DNA from: JABDCI01 sp964475835
Lineage (GTDB): Bacteria; Verrucomicrobiota; Verrucomicrobiia; JABWAM01
Length of the DNA stretch: 64,000 bases
Direction: 5' to 3'
Assembly (NCBI GenBank): GCA_964475835.1
Contig: CAYYYL010000004.1
Location: 1 to 64,000, forward strand
The notes under the pieces were generated by a model. It searched no databases and was not told where the DNA came from. It saw only the letters and a list, made by a program, of their open reading frames with translations. Below, piece by piece: positions 18,201 through 28,900 of the stretch. How positions within the stretch are numbered: position 1 is the stretch's first letter; each line of letters begins with the position of its first letter. The position numbers and the translations under genes were made by a program.

Positions 18201-21200
18201 TTTGAACAATGCTCTGGCACAAAGTTCCAACAGTTACTTCGGCTTAAGCTCCGGCAGTAAATTGAATAGCGCTCTGATTTCCGGATCAGGAAGCGTGTGG
18301 ACCAATAGCGGACTCTTCTCCGTTGGGGAATCCGGCATCCTCAACCAGGTCACCATCAGCAACGGCGGAGCGGTCTATGCCAGCTCGATCAAAATCGGCA
18401 ATGCCGCCACGGCCAATACCAATTCCATTTTATTTTCCGGGACGGGCTCTCTCCTTTTCAGTGCGGATAAAATGATCACGGTGGGGAATGAAGGATCCGT
18501 CAACACTTTGACGTTCGCTAATGGAATCAATGTCGGCTTTACCAACATCGTGATCGGCAATGCGGCAACAGCGTCCAATAACACGGTGGCGGTCATTGGA
18601 TCCGGGTCCGTCTGGAGCAATGCGAACACTTTGACCATCGGCCTCACGGGGTTGAACAGCCGTGTGACAATCACCAACAACGGAACCCTGGTTGCCCCCT
18701 CCGTCATCCTTGGATCCGTGGTGGGAGGAGGAGGCATTCTCGATCTGGGAACCCAGCTGTTAAGCACGAATGGATCCTCCACACTGGATCAAGTGGTTGT
18801 CGGACAGGCTGGCAGGGGTACTTTTAACCTGACGGGTGGAACCCTGTCCGTCAGTCAATTGATCTCCACCAACAATGGAGCTGATTTCACCAATTCCATT
18901 TTCAATTTTTATTACGGAAATCTGACCACGTATGGAGCCACCGTCGTCCAATCCAATTTCAACTTTGTGGTGGGATCCACTCCCGGACAAACCAGTTCCT
19001 GGGTGATCGCCTCCGGGACCAACTCGATCACCGCAAACACCTTTCAACTCGGTGCAGTCGCAAGCAATGTGGGTTCCATGGTCGTTTCGGGGCCGGCATT
19101 TTTGGATTTGCATCCCACCAATCGAACCGAAATCGGGCATGCGGCAGGGACCCATGCCAATTCATTGATCGTCACCAATGGGGGCATGGTTTCCTTCGGA
19201 GGGGTCGATGTTTCACTCGGACGAAACGGTTCCTACAGCAATGTGATTTCCGTCAGTGGTTCAGGATCCGTGCTGACGAATACCGTGCAATGGGTGGTGG
19301 GTAACAATAACAATACCGCGGAGAATCACCTGAACGCGACGACGGGAGGTGTGATTTATGGAACCGCCCTCTTCCTCGGCAATAATACGGGAACTTCGAA
19401 CAATCAGGCCCTGGTTGCGGGGTCCGGTTCCATGCTTCAGCTTTCAGGATCCGCTTTTGTCGGAAATAAGGGATGGTCGAACACCATGGTCGTGGCCGAT
19501 GGCGGGCGTGTGGTGATCAGCAACCTGGCCGTGGGGGAAGGAGCGGCAAGTTCCCAAAACAAACTGACCATATCGGATTCCGGCTCCTTCGCTTCCGGAC
19601 AGATCGCTTATATCGGAAACTTTTCATCCTTCAACGACGGTGTCATCTCCAATCAAGGACAGCTTTTCACCGACAAACTCATTGTTGGGTTACTGGGATC
19701 CAACAATGTCCTTACGGTGTCGAGCAGTGGACTCCTTCAAAATGCTACGGGATATGTGGGCCACTCTTCCGCGGCTCTTAGCAACATGGTGGTTGTTTCC
19801 GGATTGGGATCCCTATGGAGAAACACTTCTCTCATTGTTGTGGGATCCACCGGGACATCAAGTCGTGTCATGGTGACCAACCAGGGAGCTGTCCATACTC
19901 CAAATCTCATTCTGGGGGAGTCCACAAGTGGGTCGGGGATTTTGGAATTATGGAACGACGGACAAATCGCTGTGACCAATTCCACCTCGAGCGGCAGCCT
20001 GGTCGTCGGTCAGGGGGCAACGGGAACGGTCCTTCTCGCAGGCGGCATGCTCACAGCCAACCAAATCTTTCTGACGAACGGAGGGGCAAGCACCTTTTTA
20101 TTCAGTTCGGGCACCCTTAACTCCATTCAGACGACCGTGACCAACGGTTCTGCGTTCACCGTGGGCAACGGTGTGGGAGCGGCGACGAACAACCTGCTCG
20201 CGGGCGGCAGTGCGAACATGCACTCCTTTGCCGACGGGCTGACGGTCAACACCAATGCCCTTCTCAATATCCTGGCATCCGAGCGACTGGATGACAACAC
20301 GACCCCCCTATTGCAAGGGGGCACACTCAATCTGAGTAATTTCACCGAAACCATCCTCGGTCTGGTTTTTGACTCCGGAAAAGTGGTTTCGGCTGGAGCC
20401 ACCCTCACCGCCGGCACCATCACCAACCTGAGCGGAGGTGCCACGTTTCAGACAGATTCGGGCACCCTTGGAATAAGCACCGTCATCGTGGGTGCTGGCA
20501 GGCTCACAAAAACCGGGACAGGCATCCTGACGCTTTCCGGAGCCAACACCTACTCGGGTGGAACGGTCATTGGCGCAGGCACCCTCCAGGCCGGGGCCAA
20601 CAACAACCTCGGAAACGCAGCAGGCACCGTCACGTTTGATGGCGGGACCCTTCAAACCATTGGGTCCCTTGGCACTTCTGCCAGAAACCTGATCTTCAAC
20701 TCAAACAAAACCGGAACCATTGACTCGGCAGGATTTGATTCCACCCTCAGCGGCACCCTGACGGGAAACGCCACGACCATTTTTGCCAAAAGTGGAGCGG
20801 GTGCCATCACGTTAAGCGGGGACAGCAGCGGCACCTTCCTCGGAAACGCCCAGGTGGGTGCGGGACGATTAATCCTTAACGGGGCCCTCGGGGGCAACGT
20901 GACCGTTCAATCCGGGGCAACGCTCAGCGGATCCGGATCCATGGCTTCCCTCTGGAACCAGGGAACCCTCAACCCCGGCAACTCTCCCGGAACGATCACC
21001 ATCCACGGCGCCTTTACCAACTCGGGAACGCTGGTGATCGAACTGGCCTCCGCCTCTAGTTATGACATGGTCGTTGTCGACAGTGGCGGCACCGCCACGC
21101 TTGGAGGCACCCTCGCCCCCACATTACTGGGTAGATACATTCCCACCGTAGGCACCACGTTCACCAACATCATCACTGCTGCTGCAGGGGTCAACGGCAC

Positions 21201-22536
21201 TTTTTCCAGTATTACGGCAAGCTCGCCCACGTTATCATTAACTCCGATCTATTTTTCGGATCACGTAGACCTCGCTGCTTCCATCAATCTGGCAGCAACG
21301 TCCCTTCATCTGAATCCTTCGCAAACTCAGGTTGCCAACGCTTTGAGCAGCGCTCCGGGGGCAAGTTCCGGGGATCTCGCCACTGTATTGTCCGTCATTG
21401 CAAACCTGAGTGATGAGCTTTCATTCAAACATGCCTACGATGAGATTCTTCCCAGGAAATATCTGGCAATGGGGACGTTGGGGATGGATGGGATGCGGGC
21501 ACAAACACAAAACATGCGATTGCATTGGAATCAACCCCCATCCAGTCTGCGGGAAAAAAATCGGAGTACCTGGAGGGCAAGTCTCGGGGAACCTTTCATG
21601 GGAGAACGACCTCTTTTGCTGGCGTACAATGGGACAGGTCTGGGGGGGCTGCTTGGATTGGGATCTCCCTCTTTTCTGCCACAAAGCTGGAAAGAGGAGG
21701 CCGAGCATGCTGCTTTTTTTCTTAATGCCACCGGAGTGGTTGAGGATCGGGAGACCACAGCCATTGAACCCGGCTACAACAACAGCACGGCGGCGGTGAC
21801 CATGGGCATGGATTGGACGCTCGATGATGGATTGAGTGCAGGATTGGCCAGCGGATACTCCCACACCAGCAGTTCGATGAGTGGAACGGGCGGCAAACTC
21901 AGCGTGGAAACTTTCCCTTTGTGGTTGAATGCCAATCTAGGCTTGGGGGATTGGTACGCCCATGGCGCGATTGGCTATGGACATAATCTCTACGACATCA
22001 AGCGGGAGATCGAGTTTTCAGGCATTCAACGAGAGGCACGTGCCGAGACCGCCGGTCATCAGGCCAAGGCGTTGATTGAGTTCGGTCGTTCTTTTCATTG
22101 TGGCTCGTTCAATTGGGGTCCCACCCTTTCGGCAGATTTCCAGCACGGCTGGATCGAGCCTTTCGAAGAGCGTGGGGCGCAATCTCTGAACCTGAGAGTC
22201 GATCGTCAGGAGTTCCAATCCTTTCATACCGAAATCGGAGGACGCCTGGATTATGTGAAACAAATCCAACAAATCCGTTTCGTTCCCCATATCCGGGCCA
22301 GTTGGTGGCACGAATATGCCAACGACCAACGCCAGGTCGAAGCGCGACTTGCCCAGGGAAGCGATGCATTCGGCGTCCGATCGGAATCTTCTCCACGCAA
22401 CGCCGCAGTCATCGGAGCTGGACTTCAGGTTTTATTTCCAAACAACGTCACTCTTTCGATTGATTATCAAACCCAGCCCGGTGGTTCCACCTGGGATGCT
22501 CATTCCCTCAGCGCCGGATTAAATTGGTACTTCTAA
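15211..22536 (+). CDS. Giant autotransporter with beta-strand repeats (paralogue 1)
   Basis: A type V secretion protein of about 2441 residues. The start at 15211 gives a clean signal peptide (MRWFPKKSWIVACILLATS, mature from ADLFWTN). In-frame ATG 15160 is an alternative. The passenger (about 30-1690) is built from degenerate repeats of about 46 residues with the themes SGSGSIWTNS, LxVGxxG and NQLxISNGG. It is very rich in Asn, Ser, Thr and Gly, has few charged residues and no cysteine, and should form a long beta-helix. Autotransporter-associated beta-strand repeats (LTLSGANTYSGGT near 1770) follow. A C-terminal beta-barrel (about 2105-2441) ends SAGLNWYF with the terminal Phe expected for Bam recognition. 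Ligand unknown; adhesin or surface-layer role is inferred. The TAA stop is the first triplet of the repeat element that follows. Confidence 0.88.
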   Translation: MRWFPKKSWIVACILLATSRFLFGADLFWTNNISGDFTNTVQWISNGNPVANFPASVDNANFTNNATYTLNWTATVTNANAFFNPQSGVITQAIGSSTWLITNSYILGQNAGKTGSVVLTSGTLAVTNSTSSGNLIVGQAGRGSFTLSGGTVYVDQLIATNSTFLLQGGNMTIYNGSLITQSAVVAVGTNSTQTMTLNILGGTNIVNIPSSSSFRVGSSAGATGTVIISGPNTVWSNTSDLFVGGHPGSVGSLMVISNGAKAYILGGANNGSYVGVFNTTNSALVVTDPGTVMSNSLLRIGSSGAKTLMVVSNGAQVYTTNINLGNLSGANINHLFFSDPNTVLQSADSTLIVGMAGASNLFTIANGAVATFATGIVGNASTASTNTVIITGSGSIWSNSGSMFIGMTGVAASVILTNGGALVSTNVILGAQSGSSGNLLIRGGTLVATNATQSSQLIAGSAGSANFHINGGTASVDQLWATNTTTRLMSGTLNIYNGSMITQSIAISVGTNSTQTMFWNMLGGTNITAVPTAIQVRVGDFASGTGVINVSGINTVWTNQGDLFIGANAASTGNRVVISNGAKVYIRGGANNGTILGTASSSNNMLLVSDSGTVMSNANLRIGSSGAQNLVVVSNGALLMATNVDLGITAYNTSIVTGAGSLITNSGGSFAIGNTIGNNTLILTNGGMLVSMGAFKMASTGAGSGTNNLQITGGGVLKTASANLGNTAAGFNNVLVSGSGSIWTNTGSLLVGDGTGVISNQLIVLNGGAVDTATFAIGNFFSESNLTIVAGSGSRLTASSTFSMNSGNLNLFKITNGGTVFAGTNAVIGNFTNVIGDKLIVADSGSIFSNISFITIGNMSGANLNNFEISNSASAFTQTIKLGGEGSTNKLIIIQGGLLNTSTGYVGAAAKSRNNTVLVDGTNSIWTNSAALFIGETGTLNQVTISNTAKLFANSITLGNQSGGSTNQIILSDSGSILQSDTSLIIGNSGSSNRLSILNNALAQSSNSYFGLSSGSKLNSALISGSGSVWTNSGLFSVGESGILNQVTISNGGAVYASSIKIGNAATANTNSILFSGTGSLLFSADKMITVGNEGSVNTLTFANGINVGFTNIVIGNAATASNNTVAVIGSGSVWSNANTLTIGLTGLNSRVTITNNGTLVAPSVILGSVVGGGGILDLGTQLLSTNGSSTLDQVVVGQAGRGTFNLTGGTLSVSQLISTNNGADFTNSIFNFYYGNLTTYGATVVQSNFNFVVGSTPGQTSSWVIASGTNSITANTFQLGAVASNVGSMVVSGPAFLDLHPTNRTEIGHAAGTHANSLIVTNGGMVSFGGVDVSLGRNGSYSNVISVSGSGSVLTNTVQWVVGNNNNTAENHLNATTGGVIYGTALFLGNNTGTSNNQALVAGSGSMLQLSGSAFVGNKGWSNTMVVADGGRVVISNLAVGEGAASSQNKLTISDSGSFASGQIAYIGNFSSFNDGVISNQGQLFTDKLIVGLLGSNNVLTVSSSGLLQNATGYVGHSSAALSNMVVVSGLGSLWRNTSLIVVGSTGTSSRVMVTNQGAVHTPNLILGESTSGSGILELWNDGQIAVTNSTSSGSLVVGQGATGTVLLAGGMLTANQIFLTNGGASTFLFSSGTLNSIQTTVTNGSAFTVGNGVGAATNNLLAGGSANMHSFADGLTVNTNALLNILASERLDDNTTPLLQGGTLNLSNFTETILGLVFDSGKVVSAGATLTAGTITNLSGGATFQTDSGTLGISTVIVGAGRLTKTGTGILTLSGANTYSGGTVIGAGTLQAGANNNLGNAAGTVTFDGGTLQTIGSLGTSARNLIFNSNKTGTIDSAGFDSTLSGTLTGNATTIFAKSGAGAITLSGDSSGTFLGNAQVGAGRLILNGALGGNVTVQSGATLSGSGSMASLWNQGTLNPGNSPGTITIHGAFTNSGTLVIELASASSYDMVVVDSGGTATLGGTLAPTLLGRYIPTVGTTFTNIITAAAGVNGTFSSITASSPTLSLTPIYFSDHVDLAASINLAATSLHLNPSQTQVANALSSAPGASSGDLATVLSVIANLSDELSFKHAYDEILPRKYLAMGTLGMDGMRAQTQNMRLHWNQPPSSLREKNRSTWRASLGEPFMGERPLLLAYNGTGLGGLLGLGSPSFLPQSWKEEAEHAAFFLNATGVVEDRETTAIEPGYNNSTAAVTMGMDWTLDDGLSAGLASGYSHTSSSMSGTGGKLSVETFPLWLNANLGLGDWYAHGAIGYGHNLYDIKREIEFSGIQREARAETAGHQAKALIEFGRSFHCGSFNWGPTLSADFQHGWIEPFEERGAQSLNLRVDRQEFQSFHTEIGGRLDYVKQIQQIRFVPHIRASWWHEYANDQRQVEARLAQGSDAFGVRSESSPRNAAVIGAGLQVLFPNNVTLSIDYQTQPGGSTWDAHSLSAGLNWYF

Positions 22537-22810
22537 CAGGCTGCTGAAAAAGTAACAACGGTCGCGTTGCGAGCGATTTTAGCCGTGAACAAGGCGAGAT
22601 CGCATGGGGATATCCGCAGCGATCTCGCCATGCGAGCGCAACGCAGTTCACGGCCAAAATAGCCGCAACCCTCTGGGCGGCATGCATTTAGCCAACTGGC
22701 TTCGTTGCTCGCGACTTACAGCCCCACTTTGGGGGGATGCTCGTCGCTCGCGTCTCGCCATTCGCCCAAATGCATTTTCGCGCGGCCATTGGTACTTTTT
22801 CAGCAGCCTG
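22537..22810 (+). mobile_element. Palindromic MITE-like element, copy 1
   Basis: A 274-base non-coding element bounded by perfect 18-base inverted termini: CAGGCTGCTGAAAAAGTA (22537-22554) and its complement (22793-22810). Inside are two hairpins. Hairpin A has arms 22571-22590 and 22645-22664 enclosing a perfect inner stem, GGCGAGATCGC (22593-22603) with its complement at 22619-22629, and a GGATATCC palindrome (22608-22615) in the loop. Hairpin B has weaker arms 22684-22700 and 22757-22773 around the conserved loop GACTTACAGCCCCACTT (22713-22729). A second copy lies in reverse orientation at 29548-29828. No transposase and no clear target-site duplication are seen. It starts directly at the stop codon of the first autotransporter. 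Confidence 0.85.
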
Positions 22811-22979
22811 CTAACCCGCAAGAGGATAAACCACAAAGTTCGGGGAGGCACAGAGCATATCCCTCCGACCTCGGTTCCCTCTTCCCAATCCTGTGCGCCT
22901 CCGCGGTGAATTTCCCTCAAAATCACGGGAAATAAACCGGCAAAATTTGCTTTGGAATCGGGGTTGTGTGACGTAAACA
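22811..22979. repeat. Intergenic spacer with a CACAAAG...GGAGGCACAGAG-type dispersed repeat
   Basis: A 169-base non-coding leader of the second autotransporter gene. The string CCACAAAGTTCGGGGAGG continuing to CACAGAG (22831-22855) and CTGTGCGCCTCCGCGGTGAA (22891-22910) are imperfect inverted copies of each other. They resemble common dispersed intergenic words built from CGGAGGCACAGAG. No clear promoter or ribosome site is visible before the ATG at 22980. Confidence 0.45.
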
Positions 22980-25900
22980 ATGACGTCAATGTTGATGAGG
23001 TCTACACCGCCCTTTTGGGCGCTCGTTTTCGCGCTTTTTTTGGGATGGATCGACCTCGTTTCTGGAGCAGATCTTTTCTGGACAAATCGTGTCGCGAGCG
23101 ATTTCACCAATACCGTTCAATGGATTTCGAATGGCAACCCGGTGGCCAATTTTCCTGGGGATATCGATAACGCGAATTTTACCAATGCGGCAACTTACAC
23201 CCTGAATTGGACGGCCACAGTCACCAACGCCAACGCGTTTTTCAATCCAACCAGTGGAACGGTCACCCAGGCCATCGGTTCCTCCACCTGGTTAATCACC
23301 AATAGCTATATCCTCGGTCAGAATGCCGGAAAAACGGCGTCGGTTGTCCACACCAGCGGAGCCCTCGTCATCACCAATGGAACAGGAAACGCCAATCTGA
23401 CGATTGGCCAGAGTGGGATCGGCAACTACACCATCACGGGGGGATCCTTTACCGTCGATCAACTGACATTTCTTTCCTCGAACTCAACTTTTGTCCTGAG
23501 GGGTGGCACGGGAACGGTACTTCACGGCTCGACCATCAACTCAACCAACAAACTCTTTGCCATCGGAAATGGCGGACGCTTTGTCCTCAATGTTTTGGGA
23601 GGAACCAACATCGTTGGCAATAACGGAGCGGGATCGTTTCCTACGGTCGTGAGCAATGGGATATTAAATGTAAGCGGAAGTGGGACCGTCTGGTCCAACG
23701 CCGACCGACTGTACGTGGGTTATCAATCCTCTGGAAACTTGATGGTGATAAGCAATGGAGCCCAGGTGGCTGATTCCATCGGAATCATCGGCCGGGATTC
23801 TGGAAGTGCAAATACCGCCATGGTTTCGGATGCAGGCACGCTTTGGTTCCATTCTGCAGATCTTGCTGTCGGCAATAATGGAGCTCGCAACAGTGTTTTG
23901 ATCATCACCAATGGTGCCCGCGTTGTTTCCCTTAATGGAGGCTCCCTTGGAGCCGGTGGAACCCTGGGGAGCAGCAACAATTATGTGCTCATTACAGGAG
24001 CTGGATCGACCTGGTCCAATGGCGCAGGATTTTTTGTCGGCACCACTGAAAAAAGCAATTCCCTCAATATCGCCAATGGAGGATTGCTTCAGGGAACCAA
24101 CAGTTATGTGGGATATAGTTCGGGCAGTTCCAGAAATGTCGCGCTCGTCACGGACAGCGGATCCATTTGGACAAATAGCGACATTCTTTCCGTTGGGGAA
24201 ACCGGAACCCTCAACCAATTGACCATTACCAATCTCGGCCAGGCTTACGCTCGCTCCGTTGTGATTGGAAACGCCTCAGGGGGGAACACAAACACCATTA
24301 CCGTCACCTCCACGGGCTCCTTACTTTGGAGCTCCAGCACTCTGACCGTTGGCAACTCGGGGTCCAGTAATCGTTTCAATATTTTAAACGGCGCTCTTGC
24401 ACAAAACGCCACAGGCTACGTGGGCTACTCCTCCTCTGCAAAAATGAATACCGTTCTTGTGGACGGAACCAATTCGATCTGGACCAACACCCTTGCTCTC
24501 ATTGTAGGCGAAACCGGGGTTCTCAACCAGGTCATCATCTCAAACACCGGAAAGGCTTTTGGAAATACCATCACCCTCGGTAATTCCTCCTCTGGAAACA
24601 CCAACACCATCCTCGTTTCAGATATCGGCTCCATTTTGCGAAGCGAGAACGCCCTGATCGTTGGAAATGCAGGAGCAAGCAATCGGCTCGGCGTCCTCAA
24701 CGGAGCCCTGGTTCAAAATACCTCAGGCTATGTCGGAAACCTCTCTGGAAGCAAAAACAACTCCGTACTGGTTTCGGACAATGGCTCCATATGGACCAAC
24801 AGCTCCACCCTTTCCGTCGGGGAAACTGGAGTTCTGAACCAACTCATCGTCACCAATCTTGGTAAAGTTTATGGAAGCTCCATCACGATCGGAAGCGCTT
24901 CCACAGGTTCAAGCAACCTCGTTCTGATTTCAGATACCGGTTCTGTTTTGTGGAGCGGAAGCACACTTGTCGTGGGCAATGCCGGCAACAGCAATCGGAT
25001 TTCCATTCTCAACGGAGGTCTCGTTCAAAACACCACAGGATATCTTGGTCAGGCTTCAGGGAGCAGGAATAACAGCATTCTCGTATCGGGGGCAGGGTCC
25101 ATCTGGACCAATAGCTCAACCATTTCGGTGGGGGAGACGGGAATCCTTAATTCACTCGTCATCTCGAATGGCGGTGCCGTCTACGCCACCTCAGTCGCCC
25201 TTGGAAATTCCGTTGCGGCAAATACCAACAGCATTCTTCTCTCGGATGCCGGTTCTATTCTCCATAGTGGCGACAAATTGATTACGGTTGGCAACTCCGG
25301 ATCTGGCAATAGTCTCGTCCTCGCAAACGGTGCTTCCTGGATGTTCACCAACATCGTCATCGGAAACGCTTCCACGGCCTCAAACAATACCGTGGTTATC
25401 AGAGGGACCGGCTCCATCTTAAGCAACTCCGCTCCCTTGATGATTGGGCTGACAGGCGTCAACAGTCGAGTAACCGTGAGCAACAGTGGGGCGATCGTCG
25501 CACCCAGTGTCATTCTTGGCGCCATATCAAACGGGAGTGGAATACTCGATCTGGGCGGTTTGCTCTCCAACACCAATGCCACAGGCTCTCTTGAACAACT
25601 CGTGGTCGGCCAAACAGGCAAAGGAACACTCACACTCACCGGGGGAACCGTCGTGGTGGACCACTTCTATTCCACAAATAACGGATCAGGATTTACCAAT
25701 TCCGTCTTCACCATGAACGACGGGTCTTTTACCGTTCTAAGCAATTCCGCAATGACCTTTAACAGTTCGTTCGCGGTGGGTTCCACAGCCAACAAAACAT
25801 CGATATGGAATATTTTGGGAACAATCGATATGCAAGGGACCTCGGGAAGACAACTTCAGATCGGAAATGGAGTAAACACCGTGGGAAATGTCATAGTTTC

Positions 25901-28900
25901 TGGATCAGGAACTATTTTTTCCAATGGCTTTGATATTAGAGTGGGAAATGCAAGCAGTTCACAAGGAGCTCTTCTTGTAATCAGCAATGGAGCCACTGCA
26001 AGCTTTCCAATCCTGTTCACCCAAGGAACATCCAACAACAATTTTCTTGTCACTGACCCTGGGACATCCGTTTCAGGGGTTACATTCCTGGGCATTGGAA
26101 ACTCTGTCCGTCACAGCAGCGTCATCGTCAGTAACGGTGCCAGCCTGCTGGCAACCAACGTGAATGTATCCCTGGGATTTGGAACTGCGAACTCCAACAA
26201 TGTCATCGTGACGGATGCCGGCTCTGTTTTCCGGGTTCAAGACACCATCTTCCTGTCCCAATTTTCAGGTGTCATCTACAATAGAATCATCGTCACCAAC
26301 GGGGGAACATTCCTGGCGGGAAATATCGGTGTCGCCAACGTGCCCAGTTCGTATAATCAAATCATTGTTTCAGGGACCGGTTCCTATATCAGTAACTCCG
26401 TTACCAAGCTCACAATCTCGAGCGGTACCAGCAATCAGATCTACATTTCCTCAGGTGGAGTCATGTCGAGCTTTACCAATCTCATCGCTAGTGGATCCGG
26501 CGCCTTTGACAATATGGTAACCGTAACGGATCCAGGCTCGTACTTGACCAACCGGGACTGGTTTTTTGCTGGATCCGGGGGTGCAAGAACCATCATTACC
26601 GTCTCCAATGGAGCCGGCGTTTTTAGCGGAAACACAAGTATCGGTCAAAATACAAGCAGCTCAAATAACACGGTAACCCTCACAGATTCGGGCTCCATCT
26701 GGATCAACACCAATTCATTTTTTGTTGGAAATGCCAGTTCGAGCAATCAGCTCGGAATCCTCAATAACGCCCTTCTCTTCACTCCTTCGCTCATCGTAGG
26801 CGCCTCAAGTTCCTCAGTCTCCAATAGCCTACTTCTCTCGAATGGATTACTTTTCATCACAAATTCCTCAGATAGTGCCGTTATGGACATTCGCGGGGGC
26901 ACCGTCTCTATCAATGGAGGCGTGCTTACGGCAAACCAAATCTATCTCACCAATGGAGCTGCGAGCGCCTTTCTCTTCAGTTCAGGCACCCTCAATGCCA
27001 TTCAGGTGGCGGCAACCAACAACTCCGTATTCACGGTTGGAGATGGCATCGGGGTTGCCACCAACAACATGCTCGCCGGTAGCACGGCCAACGCACACTC
27101 GTTTGCCAACGGATTAACGATCAACACAAATTCAGTTTTGAATATCCTCGCTTCGGAGCGACTGGATGACACCTCAGTGGCCACCCTTCAGGGAGGAACC
27201 TTCAACCTCGGTGCCTTCACCGAAACCTTTCAAAGCCTGGTATTCGACTCCGGTAAAGTGGTGTCTGCCGGCGCCACGCTCAATGTCACCACCATCACCA
27301 ATCTTTCCGGTGGTGGAATTTTCCAGACCGATTCAGGGACTCTCGCCGTAAACAGCACGATCGTGGGCGCGGGGGCCCTGACTAAAACGGGCGCGGGCAT
27401 TCTCACCCTCTCAGGCGTGAACACCTACTCTGGTGGAACCATGATCGGGGCCGGCACCCTGCAAGCCAATACCGATTCCTCACTCGGAAATGCCGCGGGA
27501 ACGGTAACGTTCGATGGAGGAACTCTTCAAACCATTGGATCCCTGGGCACTTCCACGCGCAATCTCATCATCAACACCACCAAAACCGGAATCATCGACT
27601 CCGGCGGTTTCGATTCCACCTTCAGCGGAACATTAACTGGAGATGCCACCACCACGTTCAACAAAACCGGCGCGGGTGCCATCACCCTGAGCGGAAACAA
27701 TGCCGCAACATTTCTCGGTAATGCCAGCGTTTCCGCAGGACACCTTGTCATCAACGGCTCATTAGGTGGAAATGTCGATATTCAATCCGGCGCCATGCTC
27801 TCGGGATCCGGATCCATGGCTTCGCTTTGGAACCAGGGCACCCTCAATCCGGGCAATTCCCCAGGAACCATCACCATCCATGGAGCATTCACCAACAGTG
27901 GCACCCTGGTGATCGAACTGGCTTCGCCCTCGAGTTACGACATGGTGGTGGTGGATAGCGGAGGCACCGCAACCCTGGGAGGCACCCTGGCTCCCACGCT
28001 CTTTGGCGGCTACGCCCCCACCAATGGAGCGACCATCACCAATATCATCACGGCCACAGCGGGTGTGAATGGGACCTTTGGAAATGTCCTGAACGCATCC
28101 CCCACCCTCCGGCTCACCCCACTTTACTTCGGCGACCATGTTGATCTCGTCGCATCAGTCAACCTCGCCAATCCTCTGCTCAACCTGAATCCCTCCCAGA
28201 CCCAGCTTGCCAATGCCCTGGCCAACGCACCCGGTGCGAGTTCCGGAGACCTCGCCAACGTCATTGCCGCTTTGAACAATCTCAGCAGTGCGGAAGCTCT
28301 AAAAAGTGCGTATGACGAAATTCTCCCCCGCAAATTCATTGCCATGGGAATCCTGGGCGTGGATGGCATGCGTGCACAGTCGAAAAACATGCGCCTGCAT
28401 TGGAATCAACCCCGTCCTCTCCTTTCAGGAAATTCGAAAAGTTCCTGGCAGGCAAGTGTGGGAGAGGGCTTTTTGGGACAGCGGCCCATCCTTCTCGCGT
28501 ACAACGGGGATGGCCTCGGTGGCCTTTTACGTTCTGCCCCAGCCTCCATCATTCCCAAACCGTGGCGTACGGAGGCGGAGCACGCCACATTCTACCTGAT
28601 GGGATCCGGAATCATGGAGGATCAGGAAACCACGGTGTTTCAACCCGGTTACAACAACAGCACGGCTGCCGTAACTGTCGGCATGGACTGGACGCTCGCG
28701 GATCAGATGAGCGCAGGCATTGCCAGCGGTTATGCCCACAGCAGCGCATCCATGAGTGGCACAGGGGGGAAAATTTCCGTGGAAACATTCCCTCTCTGGC
28801 TCAACGCTAACGCTTCGAGCGGACACTGGTATTTTCATGGTGGCCTGGGCTATGCACACAATCTTTACGACACAAAAAGGGAGATCGAGTTTCCGGGGAT

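Noticed and set aside
22537..22810. Element copy 1 as a protein-coding gene (frames of 76-113 codons on both strands)
   Set aside because: The frames are caused by the palindromes, are not shared in the same form with copy 2, and have no ribosome site or family features.
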